Of a stretch of DNA of 64,000 bases, positions 34,515 through 43,630 are shown piece after piece. The stretch lies in contig NZ_BCRO01000054.1 of assembly GCF_001552635.1 (NCBI RefSeq), positions 1-64,000 on the forward strand, read 5' to 3'. A program made the position numbers and the translations under genes. Positions within the stretch are counted from its first letter, which is position 1. Each line of letters starts with the position of its first letter. The stretch is from Actinomadura hibisca NBRC 15177 (lineage in GTDB: Bacteria > Actinomycetota > Actinomycetes > Streptosporangiales > Streptosporangiaceae). The notes under the pieces are model-generated. The model made no database searches. It worked only from the letters and a program-made list of their open reading frames with translations, and was not told where the DNA came from.

Positions 34515-36373
34515 CCCGTCGCCGCCGTCTCCGGGCTCTCTGGGAGTTCGAGCCCGTGCCCGTTGATCATCATGCGGGCCTTCGCGGCGGACGCGGCGTA
34601 GATCTCCTTGTCCGGGCCCTCGTAGTGGCGAAGCATCCGGACGACCACCGCCGGCGTCGACGACTCGATGATCAGTGCTTCGCGTTTGGTCTTGTCCAGG
34701 GTGCGGATCGCGTCCACGCTCATGGTGCGGCGGTCGTGGAGCGTGGATTGGACGGTGTGCTGCCCGCCGGACCCGTACTGGTAAGTGGTGAGCATCTCCC
34801 GGTATTCGCCGGCCAGGCGGGAGAAGTCCTCCAGTTCATCCCCCGCCAGACCGGCCATGGCAATCTTGACGGTGGCGGCCTTCCACAGCATCGCGGCCCC
34901 ATAGGGCCCAAATCTCGCCTCGGCTTGGGAGCGGTTCTGCAGGACGCCGACGAAGAACATCCCAGAGCCCCCGGAGAAGCTCATGAGGTCGGGAGTGTGG
35001 GGGTTGGGCAGGGTGTTGGCCATCTCGTCGATGATCTTCATGACGGGTGGGTCGGCTCGGCCGCCGGGGAACGTCGCGGCGTGCTTCATGAACGCCTCTT
35101 GGAAGGCATCGTCGAACGCCGTCATGAGCGGGGCGAGCGCGCGGGCGTCCTGCTCGCTGATCAACAGGTAGAGGGTGCCGCGCTTTTCGATGAACTCCTG
35201 GAAATCGAGGGTGTTGGCGTGGCCCGGCGGCACGAAGGTCTTGCGGACGGTCGGTGACAGCAGCGGGGCCAGCGCCGTCAAGGCGGTGCTCCACAGGTTG
35301 GAGCGGGTCTCTCCCGGCTGCCGGTAGAGGGCGTCCATCATCCCCGCGGTGCCCATGGCGGCTTTGGGGTGGTCGCGGAGGATCTTGACGGCTTGGTCGT
35401 TGCGCTCGTCGAGAGCCCATTCGAGCATGTAGTCCGCCGGGCCCTTGCCGTCACTCATCGCGGCGAGATCCATGAGAGCGGCGGCGTGCAGCCAGCCCGC
35501 CACCAGATTGGTGGCCGTCATGCCGAAGAACGCCCCGTTGCCCGTGTCGCCGGCTCCCTCGCCCTTGCCTACGGTGACCATGATGTCGGCGCGGCGGCGG
35601 GCCCGGTCGAAGTCTTCACACCCCGAGGTCGGCGACCAGCGGACCATGGTGGGCCAATTGATCATGCCGGTCGGTGCCATCACCCACACCGGCCGGCCGT
35701 CGGTCGCGCGGGTCCCCCAGGTCGCTTCCAGCACGTCCGACCGCAGGCTCACCACGAAGGCGGCGCCGGGCCAGTGGTGGATCCAGGGGATGACGACCTG
35801 GCTGGTCTTGCCCGTGCGCGGGGCGGCGAGCAGCAGCACGGACGCCTCGGCGGAGACGGCCAGTGCCTGCCCGGTGTGGCGGGCGCGTCCGATCCGGACG
35901 CCGACGTCCTCGACCGGGAAGTCGGTCCCCTTGACGCTGGGCCGGATGGACTCTCCTGCGACAAGGGCGGCCTTGACGGTGAGGGTCTTGTCGAGTTGTT
36001 CGGCCGAGGCGAACCCGCGGACCGAGGTGGAGCGGGCCTTCCGCCGCATCAGGTGGGTCGCCGCGGCGGCGATCGCGGTGAGCACCAGCAGCGCGGTGAC
36101 ACCGAATCCGAACAGGCCGGGAAGAGAGGATCGGGTGTCGGCTGGCCAGGCTTGCCGGGGATCGCTCAGGTGGCGCGGGAGCTGTCCGAGGATCGACAGG
36201 CCCGTGCCGATGGGGACCTGCGGCCAGGTCCAGCAGAACAGAAGACCGGCGAGCTGGCCGATCAGCCAGGTGCCGATCATTCCCAGGCCGCCGAGCGTGA
36301 CCAGGCCGACGATGAGATAATCGCTGGGCCCGTCGAGGAAGCTCCTCCTGACGACGGTTTCGTTGTCCTTCAT
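34511..36373 (-). CDS. VirD4/TraG-type coupling protein (620 aa)
   Basis: Hexameric ATPase at the membrane that feeds the relaxosome to the T4SS. Start MKDNETVVRRSFLDG at 36373, two bases after VirB4. Two N-terminal membrane segments (about 17-45 and 85-110), Walker A AAPRTGKTSQVVIP near 183, a middle conserved region and Walker B VMKIIDEMAN near 450; the TraG/TraD sequence order is intact. No long C-terminal relaxase-recognition tail. Confidence 0.93.
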   Translation of the reverse strand: MKDNETVVRRSFLDGPSDYLIVGLVTLGGLGMIGTWLIGQLAGLLFCWTWPQVPIGTGLSILGQLPRHLSDPRQAWPADTRSSLPGLFGFGVTALLVLTAIAAAATHLMRRKARSTSVRGFASAEQLDKTLTVKAALVAGESIRPSVKGTDFPVEDVGVRIGRARHTGQALAVSAEASVLLLAAPRTGKTSQVVIPWIHHWPGAAFVVSLRSDVLEATWGTRATDGRPVWVMAPTGMINWPTMVRWSPTSGCEDFDRARRRADIMVTVGKGEGAGDTGNGAFFGMTATNLVAGWLHAAALMDLAAMSDGKGPADYMLEWALDERNDQAVKILRDHPKAAMGTAGMMDALYRQPGETRSNLWSTALTALAPLLSPTVRKTFVPPGHANTLDFQEFIEKRGTLYLLISEQDARALAPLMTAFDDAFQEAFMKHAATFPGGRADPPVMKIIDEMANTLPNPHTPDLMSFSGGSGMFFVGVLQNRSQAEARFGPYGAAMLWKAATVKIAMAGLAGDELEDFSRLAGEYREMLTTYQYGSGGQHTVQSTLHDRRTMSVDAIRTLDKTKREALIIESSTPAVVVRMLRHYEGPDKEIYAASAAKARMMINGHGLELPESPETAATG

Positions 36374-36375
36374 GA

Positions 36376-37875
36376 TCAAACGGCCATGCGTTCGTTGGTC
36401 CAGTAAAGGTGCCGTTCCTCCTGCGTCAGCACCGTTTGCACCACATGGGAGGCGGTGCGGCCGATCTTCCAGATCGCGCGGCCGAGCTGTTCGCCGGACC
36501 AGGAGGCGATGTGGCGGCATTCGGTGTCGGTCAGGCCGATCGCATCGCGCGTCATCGCCAGTGGTCCGGTGTCTTGGCGGAGGCAGATCCGCACGTCGCA
36601 GCTCGCGATGAGGTTGCGGGCGATGGCGACTTCGGCGGAGCCTTCGGGGCCGACGGCTTCAAAGTCGGCGAGGCGGTGGGTGGCCAGGACCTGCATGGTG
36701 CCCTGGGCTCGGGACAGGCGAAGGTCGGAGTCGACTTTGCGGATCATGGCGGGGATCCGCATCGCCCGCCACAGCTCGTCCCGCACGACCAGGCGGACCG
36801 GGCCGCCGGGTTCGTCGATCGCGGCCTGTCCCCAAGAGGAGACGCACGCGAGCGTCATCGCGACGGTCTCGTCCCCGCGGCCGTCGATCCGTGACAGGTC
36901 CACCGTCTGGATCGGCGCGTCGAAGTCGAGCCGGACGCTGGTGGGGGCGTCGAACAGGCCGCTGAGTGATCCCTGCACCATGTTGCCGAGGGCGTCGCAG
37001 GCGGGCCGGATCATCTCCCGGAGTTCGGTGATGTCCTCCCCTCGGATCCGGAGCTCTTCGGCCATCTGCGGGAGCGGGTCGCGCAGGAGCTGCCAGATCT
37101 GCGGGATCGTCGGGTCGGTCAGCGTGGTCGCGGCCGTGGCCTGGCCGCTCGCGTACTTGATCGCGAGGCTGATCGCGGCTTCCTCGGTCGGTGACAGGTC
37201 GCGGCCGAGCCGCATGACCAGCAGTGAGGACAGCAAGGTGATGCGGCGGCGGTGGATCTCCTCCATCCGCTCACGCAGCTGCTCGGGGTCGGACGGCAGG
37301 TTGGCGCCCAGCGGACCGGAGTCCAGCGGATTGAGCCGGGTGCCGAGCCCGGGTCCAAGTTCAACCGGCTCGACGCCGAACGCCCGCGCCAGCGGCGCGT
37401 ACTCGTTCTTGATGTCACCGAGGATGAACGCCTTCACCCCATAGGCCGACAGCCGCGTGATCAGCGCCTTGATCGTGGCGGACTTGCCCGCCCCAGGCAC
37501 ACCGGTGATCAGCATGTTGGGGTTGGTGATCAGCCCTCGGTGCAGCCACTCGATGGGGTGGCAGGCGAACGCCGACCCGTTGAGGCAGTCGACACCTATA
37601 TATGCGCCCACCGGCGGCATCGACGCGCCGTGCAGCCACGGGTACAGGCCCTGCACCTGGCCGGTGGAACCGCGGAAGACCGGGACCGACGGGATGTGGG
37701 GCGCGCGGCCGGCGAAGGCACGAGAGTACCCGCGGCGAGGCGGGACCGGGTCGCGGTGCTCCCTGGTCTGACCGGAGGGACGCCGCTTGGGCTTCTTGGG
37801 CGCGGGCGTCGTCCCCAGGAAATCGGCCAGGTCGAGGGAGTTCAGCTCGATGCGGTCGTTACGGCGAAATCCCAT
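36376..37875 (-). CDS. VirB4-like T4SS ATPase (499 aa)
   Basis: Start MGFRRNDRIELNSLDLADFL (ATG 37875) two bases after the previous stop; the longer open frame is shadow. Walker A ITGVPGAGKSATIKAL near residue 125, Walker B RLVVRDELWRAM near 360, plus the Gln/Arg-rich VirB4 motifs (LATHRLADF). Energises pilus assembly and transfer. Shorter than VirB4 of Proteobacteria (about 800 aa) because the N-terminal domain is in the separate SCO6880-like protein. Confidence 0.9.
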   Translation of the reverse strand: MGFRRNDRIELNSLDLADFLGTTPAPKKPKRRPSGQTREHRDPVPPRRGYSRAFAGRAPHIPSVPVFRGSTGQVQGLYPWLHGASMPPVGAYIGVDCLNGSAFACHPIEWLHRGLITNPNMLITGVPGAGKSATIKALITRLSAYGVKAFILGDIKNEYAPLARAFGVEPVELGPGLGTRLNPLDSGPLGANLPSDPEQLRERMEEIHRRRITLLSSLLVMRLGRDLSPTEEAAISLAIKYASGQATAATTLTDPTIPQIWQLLRDPLPQMAEELRIRGEDITELREMIRPACDALGNMVQGSLSGLFDAPTSVRLDFDAPIQTVDLSRIDGRGDETVAMTLACVSSWGQAAIDEPGGPVRLVVRDELWRAMRIPAMIRKVDSDLRLSRAQGTMQVLATHRLADFEAVGPEGSAEVAIARNLIASCDVRICLRQDTGPLAMTRDAIGLTDTECRHIASWSGEQLGRAIWKIGRTASHVVQTVLTQEERHLYWTNERMAV

Positions 37876-37877
37876 GA

Positions 37878-39434
37878 TCAGTACCTCTTCTTCGGCAGGC
37901 CCATGCCGAGCGGGAGAGCGGCGAGCGCGAAGCCGACGTCCTGGGCCATCCACATGCGGCGGATCTCGATGCGGGCCTGGGCGGCGCTGCTCTCCAGCGC
38001 GGCGCAGGCGTTCTCCAGGTCGGCCAGGTCGGTGACGGTCACGGTCGCGTAGGCGGAAAAGCGGACCAGGCCGTGGCCGGCGGCGCGTTCCCGGTCCTGG
38101 GCGCGGGCCTGCTCCAAGGCCATCTGCTCGTGCTCGGGGACGATCTGGCCGGACTTCTTGCGCATGCTGACCGCCACGTGCCGGGCGGTCCGCTCGCGCA
38201 TCACCTCGCTCTCGGCCTTGCGGGGGCTGAGCGGTTCGATGTGGATGGAGATCGAACGCCGGTGGTGGATGCCCTCGCCCAGCAGCGGAGCCAGCGCGGT
38301 GGAGAAGATCTCGTGCTCGGGCCACTGCCCGATCCAGTAGGAGACCGAGTAGGCGCCGTCGTGCTGGTAGTGGCCACGGTGCGCTTCAGCAGCGGCGGGC
38401 CCGGCCATGGTCGGCGGCACGCCCGGGACATTGGTCCCCTCGGCGCCCATCGCGCGGGTGGTGGCGGCGTTGGCGCGCTGTTCGGCCAGGACGCGGGAGG
38501 AGTGCGGGTCGAACGCGGTCCGCAGCACTTCGGCGAGGTCGCGCGGCGACAGCCAGGACTCGATCTGCAGGTCGGCGCCGGTGATCGCGGAGCTGAGCGC
38601 GTGGATCTGGCGGACCAGGACGACGGAGGCCCCCGCCGCACCGCCCCCGGCCGCCTTGATCGCCGACGCCGCCCGCCGCTTGTCGAGGGTGAAGGCCAAG
38701 AACGCCTCCCGCTCGCTCGTGGCCAGCGTGGAGTTCTGCAGCAGGGTCTTGGTGATCTCGGCTGCGGCCTCGGGCGCGGAGTCCGACAGGTGGTCGTCAT
38801 GCCAGCGGCGCAGAGCCGCCCCGGATTCGGGGACCAGCCGCTGGAGCGCCTGCACACGGACGATCGGGTTGCCCTCGGTGCACAATCCGCTGAGCAGTGC
38901 TCCCCATCCGGCGACACGCTGATCCCGCCGGGACTGGTCCACCAAGGCGATGCCGGGGTAGCGGATGCGCGCGACCGCCGTGAACGTCCCGTCGAGCTCG
39001 TGCTGGGCGATCGCCATCGGTTCGAGGTTGCCGTCGACCACCTCACGGATCGTCAGCGGGGCCAGGATGCCCGGCAGGTCGAGCCTGGGCTTGACGCCGC
39101 GCTTCTTCGAGCGGGGGGTGAAAGCGGCACCGAGGTACTTGTGGCGGTCGCTCAGCCGGAGACCGCCGTAGGAGATCGCGGCGACCAGCCATTCATCGAC
39201 GGTGCGGCCCGCCACCCGCAGGTAGGCCAGCACCGCCAACAGCGCGGCGATCGGCCACAGAACGATCCCCTGCCGGGGCGCCGACATCGAGAGCGGCCAG
39301 ATTCCCAGGAGGACGGCGGCACCGAGCATGATCGCCCTTTGCCCGGACAAGCCCCAGATGAAGTTCACTTTCTCCAGCTGCCACCCGAAATAGGTTCGGG
39401 CGGCGGGGGCTGCGCTTTCGCTGTTCGTGGTCAC
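37878..39434 (-). CDS. SCO6880-family protein (PrgI/VirB3-VirB4 N-terminal-like, 518 aa)
   Basis: Begins MTTNSESAAPAARTYFGWQL; two N-terminal membrane segments (about 27-45 and 55-75) followed by a long cytoplasmic domain resembling the N-terminal domain of VirB4. Diagnostic of actinobacterial T4SS loci, where it partners the short VirB4. Overlaps the TrbL stop by 4 bases. Confidence 0.85.
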   Translation of the reverse strand: MTTNSESAAPAARTYFGWQLEKVNFIWGLSGQRAIMLGAAVLLGIWPLSMSAPRQGIVLWPIAALLAVLAYLRVAGRTVDEWLVAAISYGGLRLSDRHKYLGAAFTPRSKKRGVKPRLDLPGILAPLTIREVVDGNLEPMAIAQHELDGTFTAVARIRYPGIALVDQSRRDQRVAGWGALLSGLCTEGNPIVRVQALQRLVPESGAALRRWHDDHLSDSAPEAAAEITKTLLQNSTLATSEREAFLAFTLDKRRAASAIKAAGGGAAGASVVLVRQIHALSSAITGADLQIESWLSPRDLAEVLRTAFDPHSSRVLAEQRANAATTRAMGAEGTNVPGVPPTMAGPAAAEAHRGHYQHDGAYSVSYWIGQWPEHEIFSTALAPLLGEGIHHRRSISIHIEPLSPRKAESEVMRERTARHVAVSMRKKSGQIVPEHEQMALEQARAQDRERAAGHGLVRFSAYATVTVTDLADLENACAALESSAAQARIEIRRMWMAQDVGFALAALPLGMGLPKKRY

Positions 39435-41017
39435 TGGTCACCGTCCTTGGATTCGGGGAGAGGAGATTCGTCGATCGACTGGTTTCGGGGCCTGGAGGGC
39501 GGCCCCGGCTGCCCAGCCGGGGCCGGGTCGTCGTGGACGGTCCGGTGCTGCAGAGGCGAGGGGTCTGCGGGCTCCGGCGGGCTACTGTCCGGATCGGGAG
39601 CCGCCTCCGCCGGAGGCGCGTCGGGCACCTCGGCCTGGAGCGCCCCCTCCTCGGGAGGCGACGCCGGTCGGCCGTGCGGGGTGCCTTCGACGTTGCCGCC
39701 GTCCTCCTGCCCGCCGTCATCACCGCTACCGCCACCGCCACCGCCACCGCGGCTGTGGCGGTAGCGGTCGGCGTTGACCGGCATGCCCGCGGCGTACTGG
39801 GCGCTGCGGCCTTGCATCCCGGCGTGGGCGGCCATCTGGTCCATGCCGCCGGCGAGGGAGTTGATCGCTTTCTGGCCTGTCTTGGCCGCGAGGATCGCGA
39901 TGCCCGCCACACCGGCGGCAGCTCCGGCACCCGCGCTGGCTCCACCTGCTGCGGCGCCGCCCTTTGCTCCGGCGCCCGTGCCGGCCGCGTTGCCGCCGGC
40001 CTTGGCGAACCCGCCGCCCTCTCCGGCGAACTGGGCCATGGTGCGGCCTTCGGCTGCCTGGGAGAACTGGTCAGGGCTGGTGCCGACCGGGCCGCCGCCA
40101 CTGGATTTGCCGCTGTCGGCGTTCTGTCCTGCGGCGAACCCGAGAAGCGATCCGAGTCCGCTCGCGCCGCCGACCTGGACCGAGGCGAAGGCGAAGAACC
40201 GGGCGACGGCGGGCCAGGAGAAGGCCGCCATTGCCAGGATGAGCATTCCGGCCAGGAGCCCTTGCAGATCCTTGCTCTCGCCTGTCATCCCGAAGCCCAA
40301 GGCGAAGACCAGCGCGATGATCGGCTTGAGGACCATGAGCTGCCCGGCGGCGACGGCCGTCTTGGTCCACCATTGCCGGGTACCTTCGTGGACCTGTCCG
40401 GCCGCGGCGATCGGAGAGGTCGCGATCAGCACGAGGATCGCGGCGTTGCGCAACAACAGCTCGAACCACAGCACAAGGGTCAGCAGGATGCCGACCACGG
40501 CCAGGATCAGCAGCAAAGCGCCGGCCCCGCTGACCTGGCTGCTGTCCGTCCAGTTGATCACACCGGCGATCTTCGCGGTGAGTGCTCTGGTGCTGCCGAA
40601 GGTGCGGTTGATGATGAAGTCGGTCAGCTCGTCGGACGCCTTCAGAGCCGCGGTGGACACGGTGACCGTGAGCATGATCGCCAGTGCCGCTCGCAGCAGG
40701 CCCACCAGCCCGGTCGCCAGCCCGGAACCGTCGTGGGTGACGACGGTGCGGATGATCTGCCCCAGAAGCAGAAAGCAGGCGACCAGTGCGGCGATGCCGA
40801 GGCTGGTGAGGTAGACGTTCTTGACGCCGGGCGCGGAAAGGTCAGGTCCGTCGATCTTGGCGAAAGCCTTGGCGAACGACTCCAGCAGGGTGTTGGCGGC
40901 GGTCACGAAATTCTTGACCACCTGCTCAAAGGCGCTGCTGGCGAGCCCTTTGAGGCCGTCACCGATCGCCCCCGTGACGTCAGGGACACAGTCCGCAGGA
41001 TTGATGGGGCAGGCCAA
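39431..41017 (-). CDS. TrbL/VirB6-like polytopic channel protein (528 aa)
   Basis: Starts MACPINPADCVPDVTGAIGD. About seven hydrophobic segments between residues 55 and 290, then a Gly/Ala-rich and disordered acidic/Pro C-terminal tail of about 200 residues. This is the usual architecture of VirB6/TrbL, the inner-membrane channel component. Tail probably cytoplasmic or exposed. Confidence 0.8.
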   Translation of the reverse strand: MACPINPADCVPDVTGAIGDGLKGLASSAFEQVVKNFVTAANTLLESFAKAFAKIDGPDLSAPGVKNVYLTSLGIAALVACFLLLGQIIRTVVTHDGSGLATGLVGLLRAALAIMLTVTVSTAALKASDELTDFIINRTFGSTRALTAKIAGVINWTDSSQVSGAGALLLILAVVGILLTLVLWFELLLRNAAILVLIATSPIAAAGQVHEGTRQWWTKTAVAAGQLMVLKPIIALVFALGFGMTGESKDLQGLLAGMLILAMAAFSWPAVARFFAFASVQVGGASGLGSLLGFAAGQNADSGKSSGGGPVGTSPDQFSQAAEGRTMAQFAGEGGGFAKAGGNAAGTGAGAKGGAAAGGASAGAGAAAGVAGIAILAAKTGQKAINSLAGGMDQMAAHAGMQGRSAQYAAGMPVNADRYRHSRGGGGGGGSGDDGGQEDGGNVEGTPHGRPASPPEEGALQAEVPDAPPAEAAPDPDSSPPEPADPSPLQHRTVHDDPAPAGQPGPPSRPRNQSIDESPLPESKDGDQ

Positions 41018-41073
41018 AGCACACTCCGGTGAGTGAGACGTTGATCAGGGAAGGGGGGTGCCGGAGAGCGCGG

Positions 41074-41811
41074 CTAGGAATTGAGGGGCTGCCAGCCCTT
41101 GGACAGGGCGTCGTCTGATCCGGGCGTGGCCATCAGCGGCGCGTAGTCCCCGGCCAGGTTCTGAGCGGGCAGCTTCCAGTCGTCGCCGACCCAGCGGATC
41201 TTGGTCGGGAAGAGCATCACCCTGGTAGCCAGCTGCTGGCCGGGCTTGCTCGTGGCGTAGTAGCCCAGGAGCAGGACGTCCATGGAGTCCGGCTGGACCG
41301 ACCTGACCTGGTACATCAGGGGCGTGAACAGGACGTCGGCGCCGTCGGGGACGGGACCGGTGGCCGGGAGGCCAAGGAGCGCGCGGGTCTTGCCCCGGCC
41401 GTCCTGGATCTCCGGCACGGCGGTCGTCCACGCGGGGTCGGCGATCAACTTGATCAGCGTCGTGGCGCGGTCGACGTCGAGAGTGGAGGACAGCTGGCTC
41501 CAGTAGTAGACCGCCGCTGAGACAGCTCCGACCGGGGTGTGCGGGTACCCGACGGCGACGTCGCCGACCTGCCGGGTTCCCGGGAGCGTGCGCAGTGGCC
41601 CCACCTGGCCGGGAATCGTTCCCGCCTGGCCGATGCCCGTGACCGGGCCCGGCGACTCGGACGCGACCGGCGCCCGCGGGGCCGAGGGCGCCTTCGGCTC
41701 GCGCATGACCTGGACCACCAAGCCCACCGCGCCCAGACCGCCGATCCCGACGGCGGCGATGACCAGGTAGAGCAGGATCGGCCGGCGGCGGCGCATGAAC
41801 GTGTTGCTCAC
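41074..41811 (-). CDS. VirB8-like bitopic protein (245 aa)
   Basis: Short cytoplasmic basic N-terminus (MSNTFMRRRRP), one membrane segment (about 12-34), Pro/Ala linker, then an extracytoplasmic NTF2-like domain with YWSQLSSTLDVDRATTLIK and later VMLFPTKIRWVGDDWKL. Matches VirB8/TcpC-type T4SS scaffold proteins. Confidence 0.7.
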   Translation of the reverse strand: MSNTFMRRRRPILLYLVIAAVGIGGLGAVGLVVQVMREPKAPSAPRAPVASESPGPVTGIGQAGTIPGQVGPLRTLPGTRQVGDVAVGYPHTPVGAVSAAVYYWSQLSSTLDVDRATTLIKLIADPAWTTAVPEIQDGRGKTRALLGLPATGPVPDGADVLFTPLMYQVRSVQPDSMDVLLLGYYATSKPGQQLATRVMLFPTKIRWVGDDWKLPAQNLAGDYAPLMATPGSDDALSKGWQPLNS

Positions 41812-41822
41812 GAGGTCTCCGC

Positions 41823-42143
41823 TCAGGTCGAGGCGCCGAAGACGGTGTTGACCATCGGGATCGCGATCGTGGAGGCGACGACGCCGATGAGCGAGTACAC
41901 GAAGGCCCTCTTGCCCTTCTCAGCGGCGCCGGGCCGGTCGGAGATCGTGCCGAAGGCGATCAGGCCGCCGGAGGCCACGGCCACGACGCCGCAAGCGATC
42001 AAGACGCCCCACTTGGTGTAGCTCAGCAGGAGGTTGATGCCCTGGCTGCCGCCCGTGGGGTCGACGGGGGCAGGGTTCGGGATGTCCGCGGGCAGGGCTG
42101 CGACGACCTGTGCGAGGTGCGGGAAGGAGAGGGAGAGCGACAC
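41823..42143 (-). CDS. VirB2/TrbC-like pilin subunit (106 aa)
   Basis: GTG start after GAGGAG. Two hydrophobic segments (about 46-67 and 82-101) separated by a short charged loop (RPGAAEKGKRAF), and an N-terminal export-like region. Size and topology are those of VirB2/TrbC pilins. First gene of the conjugation operon. Confidence 0.65.
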   Translation of the reverse strand: MSLSLSFPHLAQVVAALPADIPNPAPVDPTGGSQGINLLLSYTKWGVLIACGVVAVASGGLIAFGTISDRPGAAEKGKRAFVYSLIGVVASTIAIPMVNTVFGAST

Positions 42144-42225
42144 GGTGACTCCTCAGGGGTTGAGGTCGCATAGCCTGGAGCTTTGCGGCTGGGCCGATAC
42201 GGCGCTCCAAAGGCACTGACCTGCA

Positions 42226-42285
42226 CGTCTTCCACAGAAGACGGCGTGTCGCATGGTTATATGGGACAAATCGGGCAGGCGTCAA
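42226..42285 (-). promoter_or_regulatory. Conjugation-operon promoter with dyad operator
   Basis: On the minus strand: -35 TTGACG (42280-42285), 18-base spacer, -10 TATAAC (42256-42261), then 12 bases to a perfect dyad CGTCTTC-TGTG-GAAGACG (42226-42243) over the start of the transcript. The core GTCTTCC-NN-AGAAGAC recurs at 44860. Lies between the divergent pilin and XRE genes. Confidence 0.65.
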
Positions 42286-42398
42286 CTGTGGGCTTCAAGA
42301 CCGGCCCCGAAAGTCCAACTTGCTAAACCAGAGAAGCCAATGCATGCTTTGGCCGAGTTCCGGTCCCCGACGACGCACCCGGTGGAGGCGTTAACCGC

Positions 42399-42848
42399 AT
42401 GACCGATGGCGATCCCGGCACACTCGGCCGTCGCCTCGACCACCTGTTCAAGACCGTCCACCCGCGCGATCGCGGCCCGTACTCCCTGCGGGAAGCCGCG
42501 ACCCTCATCAACGAACAGGCCGGCGAGCAGGTCATCTCCCCTGCCTACCTCGGCGCGCTCCGCTCCGGGGACAAGCGGACACCGAGCCTCAGGAGGCTTG
42601 AACCGATCGCCGCCTTCTTCGGGGTGAAGCTTGAGTACTTCACCGACGACGAGGTGGCGGAGCGGACCAACGCCCAGCTTGAGCTCCTGCGGGCGCTGCG
42701 CGACAGCGGCGTGCAGCGACTGGCCCTGCGTGCCGTCGGACTGTCGGAGGGCAGCCTTGAAGCGCTCATCGGCATGGTCGACAACGCGCGCCGGCTCGAA
42801 GGTCTTCCGGTCGAAGACCAGGACACCTCTTCCGGGCCTGGCGAATAA
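42399..42848 (+). CDS. XRE-family regulator (149 aa)
   Basis: N-terminal HTH of the XRE type: RRLDHLFKTVHPRDRGPYSL, AATLINEQ, ISPAYLGALRSGDKRTPSLR, IAAFFGVKLEYFTDDE. Helical C-terminus (about 90-149) for dimerisation. Divergent from the conjugation operon and upstream of the ImmA/IrrE protease, so the likely repressor acting at the GTCTTCC dyad. A paralogue is at 50162. Confidence 0.85.
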   Translation: MTDGDPGTLGRRLDHLFKTVHPRDRGPYSLREAATLINEQAGEQVISPAYLGALRSGDKRTPSLRRLEPIAAFFGVKLEYFTDDEVAERTNAQLELLRALRDSGVQRLALRAVGLSEGSLEALIGMVDNARRLEGLPVEDQDTSSGPGE

Positions 42849-43046
42849 CCTTCGAGCGCGGTGAATAAATCCTCACCTGCTCTCAGGCCCGACAGCTAAG
42901 GTGTTTCGCCGAGGTCCAACCCGCCGCGACCTGTTTTTCTGGCCGGATCACCCGGTTTGCACCCTTACCCTCCCTTGACGCCTGAGGGCAGCTTCCCGCT
43001 CTGACCTGCGAGGAAGTGACTAGAACAGATTCGCTCGGGGGACGGC

Positions 43047-43628
43047 ATGGGTGAAGAGGAGCGTTTGCGGGCTCGGTGCGAAGAACGTTTGGCGACCCTT
43101 CCCCTCCCCCGACCCTTCACCGTGGAAGCCTTTGGGAAGATCGTCTCGGCCGAGCGCGGCAAGCCCCTCTACCTGCTTCCCATGCCCGAGAAGGCCCGCT
43201 CCGCCCTGAAGATCTTCGGGGTGGCGATCTCCGTCCCCGAACTCGACGTGGTCGCCTACGATCCCACCGCCAGCCCGCTTCACCGCGACGGGATCATCCT
43301 CCACGAAATCTCCCACCTACTCCTGGATCACCGGTCGGAGACCGTGGTCGATGTCGACCTCCTGTCCCTGCTGGCCCCCGATGTCGATCTTTGCGGAAGC
43401 GGAATCCGGACGATGCTCTTCCGCGGTCTCTACGACTCCCGCCAGGAGAATGAAGCCGAACTGCTGGCCAGCCTGATCCTGGAGAAGGCCAGCGACGCCG
43501 AGCCCGCCCACGAGAACTCTCCGATGAGCCAGCTCGCCGACATCCTCCGCCCGCCGGTCCGTACCAGGAGAGCCAAGCCCACGCGCCGCCTTTCCGGCTG
43601 GCCGGCCTTCCGCAAGAAAAGCGCCTGA
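43047..43628 (+). CDS. ImmA/IrrE-family metalloprotease-like protein (193 aa)
   Basis: HEISHLLLDHRSE near residue 77 is the zinc HExxH motif of the family, and the later Glu (NEAELLASLI) fits the third ligand. Length fits. In ICEBs1 the related ImmA cleaves repressor ImmR to release conjugation; here the gene sits directly after the repressor. Start ATG 43047, ribosome site weak (GGGGGACGGC). Confidence 0.85.
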   Translation: MGEEERLRARCEERLATLPLPRPFTVEAFGKIVSAERGKPLYLLPMPEKARSALKIFGVAISVPELDVVAYDPTASPLHRDGIILHEISHLLLDHRSETVVDVDLLSLLAPDVDLCGSGIRTMLFRGLYDSRQENEAELLASLILEKASDAEPAHENSPMSQLADILRPPVRTRRAKPTRRLSGWPAFRKKSA

Positions 43629-43630
43629 CC

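Noticed and set aside
36376..38325. 649-aa version of the VirB4 gene
   Set aside because: The first 150 codons are Arg/Gly/Pro shadow of the SCO6880-like gene; the true start is 37875.
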